NCBI GenBank assembly: GCA_017460245.1
Contig: JAFUBK010000137.1
Span: forward strand, 1 to 6,097
Direction of reading: 5' to 3'
Source of the DNA: Bacilli bacterium
GTDB taxonomy: Bacteria > Bacillota_I > Bacilli_A > RF39 > UBA660
Length of the DNA: 6,097 nt
The translations under genes were made by a program, and so were the position numbers. Positions 1-4,842 of this stretch are shown piece by piece; within the stretch, counting starts at the first letter, position 1; the number at the start of each line of letters is the position of its first letter. Under the pieces are notes generated by a model. The model did not search any database. It was not told the origin of the DNA and worked only from the letters and a program-made list of their open reading frames with translations.

Positions 1-1892
1 AGATAGTGACTCCTAAAGCTATTAAGAAAAATAAAACTGTGGACAATAAACCTAAAAAGACAGTTAATAAGAAAGATTTAGCTAAAGAGAAGAAGGAAAT
101 GTATAAAAATAATGAAAAATTAAAAAGTAATGCGCCAAAATCTTCTTCAAATGTTGTTCTTTATAAGGAAAATATGACTATTGGAGCTTTGGCTAATGAG
201 CTTGGTGTTCCTAGTTCTGAACTTATTAAGAAATTATTTACTCTAGGTTTGATGGTGAATATTAATAGTCCAATTACTTTTGAAAATGCTGAAATACTTA
301 CTGAAGATTATAATAAAAAGCTACAAAAAGAAGAAAGTGCTAATGTTGCTAATTTTGAAGCTTATGAAATTGTTGATGATGAAAAAGATCTTGTTTTAAG
401 ACCACCAGTAGTTACAATAATGGGACACGTTGACCATGGAAAAACTACTTTACTTGATGCTATTAGAGCGACTAATGTAGCTGAAGGAGAAGCTGGGGGA
501 ATTACACAAGCTATATCAGCTTATCAAGTTACTTGTGATGGAAAGTTAATTACTTTTATTGATACTCCGGGTCACGCTGCTTTTACAGAAATGCGTGCTA
601 GGGGTGCTAGTATTACAGATATTGTTATTATTATTGTTGCAGCAGATGATGGTGTTATGCCACAAACTAAAGAGGCAATTGATCATGCGAAAGCTGCTGG
701 CGTACCTATTTTAGTGGCCATTAATAAGATTGATAAACCTGGTGCTGACGCTAATAGAGTTATGACCGAACTATCTGAGTATGGCCTTATGCCTGAAGAA
801 TGGGGTGGAGATGTTATTTTTACGAAAATTTCGGCTTTAACTGGTGAAGGTATTAATGATCTTTTAGAGAATATTTTGCTTGTATCAGAAATGCAGGAAT
901 TGAAAGCTAATCCTAATCGTTATGCAATTGGTACAGTTGTTGAGTCTAGACTGGATAAACACTTAGGTCCAATTACAACTGTTTTAATTCAGAATGGAAC
1001 TTTAAGACTAGGAGATCCAATTGTTGTGGGAACGGCTTATGGTAAAATTAGAACTTTGAAGAATGATAAAAACGAAGAAATTACGTTTGCTTTGCCAGCA
1101 CAACCTGTAGAAATTACGGGATTAAATGATGTCCCTGCTGCTGGTGATAAGTTTATGGCATTTGAAAGTGAAAAACAAGCTAGACAAATTGCCGAAGAAC
1201 GTAAAAATCAAGCAAGACTTAAGGAAATTAATCAAAAGGCAGCGGTTTCTTTGGATGAATTATTTTCACAAATAGGTGAAGGTTTAAAAGAAATCAATGT
1301 AATTTTGAAAGCCGATGTTAATGGTAGCGTTGAGGCGGTTAAAAACTCTTTAGAAAAAATCGATGTTGAGGGTGTTAAGGTTAACGTAATTAGACATAGT
1401 GTTGGCGCGATTACTGAGGGCGATATTGTTTTGGCAAAAGCTTCTAATGCGATTATTATTGGCTTTAATGTAAGACCTACTAATGCGATTAAAGATAAAG
1501 CTAAATCTATGGGTGTTGATATTAGACTTTACAACATTATTTATAAAGTTGTAGAAGAAATGGAAGCAGCGATGAAGGGTATGCTTGATCCTGAATATGA
1601 AGAAAAGATTTTAGGTAATGCTGAAATTAAACAGCTATTTCACTTTTCTAAAGTTGGTAATATTGCTGGATGTTTAGTTACTGAAGGTGTTGTTACTAGA
1701 AATAGTAAAGCAAGATTAATTCGTGATGGAATTGTTATTTATGATGGTGAAATTGGTTCACTTCAAAGAGAAAAAGATAGTGTTAAAGAGGTTAAAAAAG
1801 GACTTGAATGTGGAGTTACGATTGAAAACTTTAACGATATTAAACCTGGGGATATAATTGAATCATATGAAATGGTTGAAGTTAAACGATGA
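1..1892 (+). CDS. infB: Translation initiation factor IF-2, 5' end possibly outside the window
   Basis: This encodes the GTPase that brings initiator fMet-tRNA to the 30S subunit and promotes 50S joining in the cytoplasm. The frame is open to the window edge. The first in-frame start-type codon is GTG at 6 (628 residues, the numbering used here), but no ribosome site is visible, so the true start may be upstream. A Lys-rich, low-complexity N-terminus (1-50) precedes an IF2_N-type domain (about 55-105). The GTPase domain carries GHVDHGKT (140-147), GGITQ (164-168), DTPGH (186-190), NKID (240-243) and SALTGEG (276-282). Domains II, III and the fMet-tRNA-binding C-terminal domain (about 535-628) follow and look complete. 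The total resembles compact IF-2 proteins of small-genome Firmicutes. Residue 169 is Ala where GGITQHIGAY usually has His. The stop overlaps the rbfA start (ATGA), indicating translational coupling in the nusA-infB type operon. Confidence 0.97.
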   Translation, partial: IVTPKAIKKNKTVDNKPKKTVNKKDLAKEKKEMYKNNEKLKSNAPKSSSNVVLYKENMTIGALANELGVPSSELIKKLFTLGLMVNINSPITFENAEILTEDYNKKLQKEESANVANFEAYEIVDDEKDLVLRPPVVTIMGHVDHGKTTLLDAIRATNVAEGEAGGITQAISAYQVTCDGKLITFIDTPGHAAFTEMRARGASITDIVIIIVAADDGVMPQTKEAIDHAKAAGVPILVAINKIDKPGADANRVMTELSEYGLMPEEWGGDVIFTKISALTGEGINDLLENILLVSEMQELKANPNRYAIGTVVESRLDKHLGPITTVLIQNGTLRLGDPIVVGTAYGKIRTLKNDKNEEITFALPAQPVEITGLNDVPAAGDKFMAFESEKQARQIAEERKNQARLKEINQKAAVSLDELFSQIGEGLKEINVILKADVNGSVEAVKNSLEKIDVEGVKVNVIRHSVGAITEGDIVLAKASNAIIIGFNVRPTNAIKDKAKSMGVDIRLYNIIYKVVEEMEAAMKGMLDPEYEEKILGNAEIKQLFHFSKVGNIAGCLVTEGVVTRNSKARLIRDGIVIYDGEIGSLQREKDSVKEVKKGLECGVTIENFNDIKPGDIIESYEMVEVKR

Positions 1893-2230
1893 GTATAAAA
1901 TCTGAAAGAGTTTCGGATGCTTTAATTGAACAGATTAGTTATATCCTTGAAAATGAAGTGAAGAATAAAGATATTAATTTTGTTACGATAACGGATGTAA
2001 AAGTTACCAATGATTTGTCTTTTGCAAAAGTATATTATACTGTTTTAGATGATACTAAAAAGGAAGCGACTGATAAAGCTTTAAAAAGTGCTTCAGGATT
2101 TATTAGACATGCACTTAGAGATAGAGTTGATATTAGACAAATACCTGAACTTAGGTTTTTGTATGATGAATCTATTGAATATGGAAATAAAATTGAAAGT
2201 ATTTTAGAAGATATTAAAGATGCAGAGTAA
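1889..2230 (+). CDS. rbfA: Ribosome-binding factor A, 30S maturation factor
   Basis: RbfA is a small KH-like protein that binds the 30S subunit near the 5' end of 16S rRNA and helps late maturation, notably in the cold. The 113 residues are a normal family length. Recognisable segments are FVTITDVKVTNDLSFAKVY (31-49), the AxG kink (A68-S-G70) that replaces the GxxG of classical KH domains, and the signature PELRFLYDESIEYGNKIE (86-103). The ATG overlaps the infB stop by four bases and no good Shine-Dalgarno sequence precedes it, so it probably relies on coupling to infB translation. It is the last gene of its operon: the stop codon lies in the loop of an intrinsic terminator, and truB/ribF, which follow in Bacillus, are absent here. 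Confidence 0.95.
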   Translation: MSIKSERVSDALIEQISYILENEVKNKDINFVTITDVKVTNDLSFAKVYYTVLDDTKKEATDKALKSASGFIRHALRDRVDIRQIPELRFLYDESIEYGNKIESILEDIKDAE

Positions 2231-2246
2231 TCTGCATTTTTATTTT
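2216..2246 (+). terminator. Intrinsic terminator of the infB-rbfA operon
   Basis: An 11-bp stem pairs 2216-2226 with 2231-2241, including one G-U pair and the perfect core TGCAGA/TCTGCA. The loop is GTAA, a GNRA-type tetraloop that contains the rbfA TAA stop. A T-rich tract (TTTTTATTTT, 2237-2246) forms the 3' arm end and tail. Placement directly after rbfA and before a strong new promoter supports it as the operon end. Confidence 0.85.
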
Positions 2247-2293
2247 ACATTTTTAAAAATTTTGGAAGCTTTTGGAGAATATTACTTTTATTC

Positions 2294-2323
2294 TTGACAA
2301 TTATACTTTTAAAAAGATATAAT
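2294..2323 (+). promoter_or_regulatory. Consensus sigma-A promoter for the pilin-gtrA unit
   Basis: A perfect -35 box TTGACA (2294-2299) and a perfect -10 box TATAAT (2318-2323) are separated by 18 bases. Transcription would start near 2330, giving a leader of only about 18 nt before the ATG at 2348. The ribosome site AGGGG (2337-2341) sits six bases before that ATG. No operator or palindrome is evident around the boxes, so expression is probably strong and largely constitutive. Confidence 0.85.
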
Positions 2324-2347
2324 TTTATTGAAAGATAGGGGATAATT

Positions 2348-3496
2348 ATGAATAAAAAAGCCTTTACATTAGTTGAACTTCTAGCAGTTTTGGTAATTAT
2401 TGGAATAATTGCATTAATTACTGTACCAGTTATTCAAAATGTTATTAATGATTCAAAAGTAAAAGCATGTAATCAGCAGCTTTATACAATTAAGAAAGCC
2501 GCGCAAAATTATGTAACTGATTTGATAGCTAACGGTCAGGATGTACCTACATCAGTTTCTATTTCTACTTTGTATACAAATGGTTTTTTAGATGACTTGG
2601 ATATAAAAAATCCTGTTACTGGAGAGGCTTTTGGTTCTGATTTTAGCGTTTCAATAACTTCTTCTGATGATATGCATTATAAATATTCATTTGAAAATGA
2701 TGTGTGCGTTGTTAGTAGTGGATCTGGTGGTAGTGAAGAAAATGCTGGAAAAGATTTTCTGGAACTTGCTTCGGAAGATGAAACTTTATATGAAGAGTCT
2801 GGAAGATATGTCTTTAAAGGGGCAAATCCAAACAATGCTATAGAATTTAATGGTGATGTTTGGCGGATAATGTCATATGAATCTGATGGAACATTAAAAA
2901 TTGCACATGTATCTAAACTCCTTGGTGACGATGACGATAATATAATGATGTGGAATGAAATGTCTGAGGCTTCGTGGCAAACATCTTCTTTAAAAGCATA
3001 TTTAAATGGTGATTATTATGATAATTTGAGTGATGAGGCAAAACAATTAATAGTTAGTCATCAGTTTAATGATGGTCGTGTTATGATGACTAATACTATT
3101 GGTACTATTAGGCAAAGTGAAATTAATAATGGAACAAAAACTTCTTATAATGTTGGTTTAATATCACTTAGCGATTATTTAAATGCTAATGATGATTTAG
3201 ATAATTGTGGTACTTTAGATATGGTTAATTCTAACGAGGCTTGTGCTGAAAGCAATTATATAGCATGGCCGGTATATAATAGTGTTGCAGATTTATGGAC
3301 AATAACAAGGTTTGGTAATGTTGAATCAAGTGTTTTCTATATAGATTCTAATTGGTATCCAAATGTAGTTGGAGCAGCTCTTAAAGGAGCACCAGGGGAT
3401 GAACACGGTGTTATTCCAGTTGTGTATTTAAAATCAGGTCTTAAACTTACTGGTTCTGGGGCTGGTAGTAACCCGTATAAAATAGTTAGTGATTAG
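2348..3496 (+). CDS. Prepilin-like protein with N-methylation motif fused to a large exported C-terminal domain
   Basis: The N-terminus MNKKA-FTLVELLAV is a type IV prepilin/ComGC-like signal. A prepilin peptidase would cut between A5 and F6, leaving Glu at +5 (E10) and a hydrophobic assembly helix (6-30). Residues 31-120 form a small pilin-type domain with C41 and C120, a possible disulfide pair. A Ser/Gly linker (123-129) leads to a second domain (about 150-382). It contains YVFKGANPNN (154-163), EFNGDVWRIMSYESDGTLKI (166-185), an acidic GDDDD stretch (193-197), LISLSDYL (271-278), C287/C299, and a closing VIPVVYLKSGLKLTGSG (355-371) and NPYKI. I recall this pattern from exported proteins of gut Firmicutes but cannot name its function; a lectin-like or adhesive fold is a guess. 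The ATG has a good ribosome site (AGGGG). No pilus ATPase, platform protein or peptidase lies in the window, so assembly genes must be elsewhere. Confidence 0.85.
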   Translation: MNKKAFTLVELLAVLVIIGIIALITVPVIQNVINDSKVKACNQQLYTIKKAAQNYVTDLIANGQDVPTSVSISTLYTNGFLDDLDIKNPVTGEAFGSDFSVSITSSDDMHYKYSFENDVCVVSSGSGGSEENAGKDFLELASEDETLYEESGRYVFKGANPNNAIEFNGDVWRIMSYESDGTLKIAHVSKLLGDDDDNIMMWNEMSEASWQTSSLKAYLNGDYYDNLSDEAKQLIVSHQFNDGRVMMTNTIGTIRQSEINNGTKTSYNVGLISLSDYLNANDDLDNCGTLDMVNSNEACAESNYIAWPVYNSVADLWTITRFGNVESSVFYIDSNWYPNVVGAALKGAPGDEHGVIPVVYLKSGLKLTGSGAGSNPYKIVSD

Positions 3497-3503
3497 GTGA
3501 AAT

Positions 3504-3917
3504 ATGTTAAAACTTTATAAAAAATATGAAGAAATTATAAACTATATGCTTGTAGGAATACTTACTATGTTAGTTAGTATTGGGACATATTTACTTTTTG
3601 CAAACACTTTATTCTCAGCTAAAAGTGATTTAGATATTCAAATTGCTAATGTGCTTTCTTGGGTATGTGCGGTTGCTTTTGCATATCTTACAAATAGAAA
3701 GTACGTATTTAAAAGTAAGTCTAATGATATTCTTAAGGAAGCTAGTAGTTTTGTACTGTCTAGAGTAACTACTTTGCTTATAGAAATGGCCCTTATGTAC
3801 TTGTTTTATAGCGTTATGCATATGGATGATGCATTTGCTAAAATTATTGTTCAAGTTGTTGTAGTTATTTTGAATTATGTTTTTAGTAAATTGCTTGTAT
3901 TTAAAAAAATTGACTAA
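3504..3917 (+). CDS. GtrA-family four-helix membrane protein
   Basis: The 137-residue protein matches the GtrA family in size and layout. Four predicted membrane helices lie at about 11-33, 45-63, 81-103 and 110-133. The family's short basic motifs are present: NRKYVFKSK (64-72) after helix 2 and NYVFSKLLVFKK (124-135) at the end of helix 4. Family members such as Shigella phage GtrA are thought to move undecaprenyl-phosphate-linked sugars across the membrane, and others act in teichoic-acid or arabinogalactan modification; the substrate here is unknown. The start is supported by AGGTGA (3495-3500), which overlaps the stop of the pilin gene. The 7-base gap and shared promoter make the two genes one unit. 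A role in glycosylating the pilin or a surface polymer is possible but rests only on adjacency. Confidence 0.9.
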   Translation: MLKLYKKYEEIINYMLVGILTMLVSIGTYLLFANTLFSAKSDLDIQIANVLSWVCAVAFAYLTNRKYVFKSKSNDILKEASSFVLSRVTTLLIEMALMYLFYSVMHMDDAFAKIIVQVVVVILNYVFSKLLVFKKID

Positions 3918-3938
3918 AATATTAAGTTGTGTTATTAT
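3910..3938 (+). promoter_or_regulatory. Probable sigma-A promoter for deoC, inside the gtrA 3' end
   Basis: TTGACT (3910-3915) overlaps the last codons and stop of gtrA, and TATTAT (3933-3938) follows after an ideal 17-base spacer. Transcription would begin near 3945, just before the first pairing arm of the deoC leader. Each box differs from consensus at one position. This placement agrees with a leader RNA that begins at its first helix. Confidence 0.6.
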
Positions 3939-3944
3939 TGCGTT

Positions 3945-4118
3945 AATTGACGAATGATGGTGGCAAGTAAAAACTAATTAAGCTAGATAATGAATTACGT
4001 ATTTTGAGTTAAGTCGGTGAGAACCATATAATAAAACGTCTAAATACTATGAAATAAGGTGGTACTGCTGATTGTTTGACCTTATATTTATAGTATTTTT
4101 TGGTGTAAGGAGGATATT
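3945..4118 (+). promoter_or_regulatory. Structured deoC leader with T-box-like motif (candidate T-box riboswitch)
   Basis: The 201 bases between gtrA and deoC hold no convincing gene. The motif AAATAAGGTGGTACTGCT (4052-4069) matches the T-box consensus AANNAGGGTGGNACCGCG at all but three defined positions. ATAAGG (4054-4059) pairs with CCTTAT (4080-4085), and the TGGT that would bind a tRNA NCCA end directly follows the 5' arm. Upstream, GACG (3949-3952) can pair with CGTC (4037-4040), enclosing an AGTA (3966-3969) and a GAA (4021-4023), as in a stem I specifier loop. If that register is right, the specifier is CCA (4024-4026, proline), and the T in TGGT agrees with discriminator A73. Against this, ATGGT (3957-3961) can pair with ACCAT (4023-4027) and hide the specifier, no clear distal stem-I loop or stem III is seen, and the helix after the bulge is weak. 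A degenerate T-box or another attenuator is possible. Confidence 0.45.
4042..4101 (+). terminator. Terminator-like hairpin immediately before deoC (candidate attenuator)
   Basis: The arm 4042-4060 pairs with 4079-4098 in a 19-bp AT-rich stem, with one bulged base (4086) and one G-T pair (4051/4089). The loop spans 4061-4078 and the T run is 4096-4101. The T-box-like motif forms the upper 5' arm and part of the loop. The hairpin ends six bases before the deoC ribosome site, so it either terminates the pilin-gtrA transcript or attenuates deoC, or does both. In a classical T-box the terminator uses the 3' arm of the antiterminator with sequence further downstream. Here it uses the same pairing as the putative antiterminator, which is atypical. 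Confidence 0.6.
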
Positions 4119-4775
4119 ATGGAAATTGGAAAATATATTGATCATACTAATTTAAAAATGGATGCTAGAGAAAAAGACATTGTTAAATTATGTGAAGAGG
4201 CGATAAAGTATCAATTTGAAACTGTTTGTGTGCATCCTTATTATGTTTCATTAGCTAAAGAACTTTTAAAAAATAGTAATGTGGGTGTTTGTAGTGTTGT
4301 TGGTTTTCCGCTTGGTATGAACACACCTAAAGTTAAGGCTTTTGAGGCAGTTGAAGCTTTAGAAAATGGTGCTGATGAAATTGATATGGTTATCAATGTT
4401 GGTGCTTTGAAAGATAAAGATTACGATTATGTTAAAAGAGAAATTGAAGAAGTTCGAGATAATATTGAAGGCAAAGTTTTAAAGGTTATTATTGAAACGT
4501 CGTTACTTACGGAAAAAGAGATTATTAAAATGACGGAAATATGTAATGAAACTTTTGTTAATTTTATTAAAACTTCTACTGGTTTTGGATCTAGAGGGGC
4601 CAGTGTAGAAGATGTTGAAATTATTAATAAACACAAGAATGATTTACTTGAAATTAAAGCTTCTGGGGGAATAAAAACTTATAAATTTATGAACGAACTT
4701 ATTGAAAAAGGGGCTAGTAGAATAGGAACTAGTAATGGTGTGGCAATTGTTACTAGTATGAAGAAGGATGAATAA
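4119..4775 (+). CDS. deoC: Deoxyribose-phosphate aldolase
   Basis: DeoC is a cytoplasmic class I aldolase that cleaves 2-deoxyribose-5-phosphate to glyceraldehyde-3-phosphate and acetaldehyde, feeding deoxynucleoside carbon into glycolysis. The 218 residues match the usual 215-225. Landmarks are IDHTNLK (7-13), VVGFPLG (60-66), EIDMVINVG (87-95) with catalytic Asp89, and FIKTSTGF (149-156) with the Schiff-base Lys151. Lys180 lies in KASGGIK (180-186), the second conserved lysine, and RIGTS (201-205) is the phosphate-binding end of the barrel. All expected catalytic residues are present, so it should be active. The ATG has a perfect AAGGAGG (4107-4113) five bases upstream. No other nucleoside catabolic gene (deoA, deoB, pdp, cdd) is adjacent. 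It appears to be transcribed alone, behind a long structured leader and before its own terminator. Confidence 0.96.
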   Translation: MEIGKYIDHTNLKMDAREKDIVKLCEEAIKYQFETVCVHPYYVSLAKELLKNSNVGVCSVVGFPLGMNTPKVKAFEAVEALENGADEIDMVINVGALKDKDYDYVKREIEEVRDNIEGKVLKVIIETSLLTEKEIIKMTEICNETFVNFIKTSTGFGSRGASVEDVEIINKHKNDLLEIKASGGIKTYKFMNELIEKGASRIGTSNGVAIVTSMKKDE

Positions 4776-4791
4776 ATTATATTATAACAAC

Positions 4792-4816
4792 AAAAGTCTA
4801 GTATTTTAGACTTTTT
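4792..4816 (+). terminator. Intrinsic terminator after deoC
   Basis: A perfect 9-bp stem pairs AAAAGTCTA (4792-4800) with TAGACTTTT (4807-4815) around a six-base loop, and the T run is 4812-4816. Its T and A tracts could allow some termination from either strand. An outer complementary pair, ATAACA (4784-4789) and TGTTAT (4818-4823), could extend the structure across small internal loops. Confidence 0.8.
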
Positions 4817-4817
4817 A

Positions 4818-4826
4818 TGTTATACT
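4818..4826 (+). promoter_or_regulatory. Possible extended -10 promoter for the DUF2207-type gene
   Basis: TG at 4818-4819, one base, then TATACT (4821-4826) fits an extended -10 element. No recognisable -35 box lies 16-18 bases upstream, where the deoC terminator sits. Transcription would start near 4833, at the edge of the ribosome site AGGTGA (4833-4838), so the mRNA leader would be only about 10 nt or the message nearly leaderless. That tightness lowers confidence. Confidence 0.35.
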
Positions 4827-4842
4827 TATGTTAGGTGATAAT

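Noticed and set aside
2247..2293. AT-rich palindrome TTTTTAAAAA and repeated TTTTGGA between rbfA and the pilin promoter
   Set aside because: It is too short and low in complexity to support an operator or second terminator.
3630..3854. Reading frame of 74 codons on the - strand inside gtrA
   Set aside because: It is fully overlapped by a well-recognised GtrA protein, has no ribosome site, and its translation resembles no family I know.
3954..3977. Seven-codon ORF (MMVASKN) in the deoC leader, considered as an attenuation leader peptide
   Set aside because: No Shine-Dalgarno sequence precedes it and there is no run of one amino acid. The bases are better explained as helix arms.
3990..4007. 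Five-codon ORF (MNYVF) in the deoC leader
   Set aside because: It has no ribosome site and is too short to distinguish from chance.
4076..4100. Possible promoter with TTGACC at 4076-4081
   Set aside because: The position 17 bases downstream is in the T run and has no -10 box.
3945..4118. Purine/2'-deoxyguanosine, TPP, FMN, cobalamin or lysine riboswitch before deoC
   Set aside because: A nucleoside sensor would make sense for deoC, but the conserved core sequences of these classes are not present.
4427..4636. Reading frame of 69 codons on the - strand inside deoC
   Set aside because: It is a low-complexity Ser/Ile/Leu-rich mirror of the deoC coding sequence with no independent signals.
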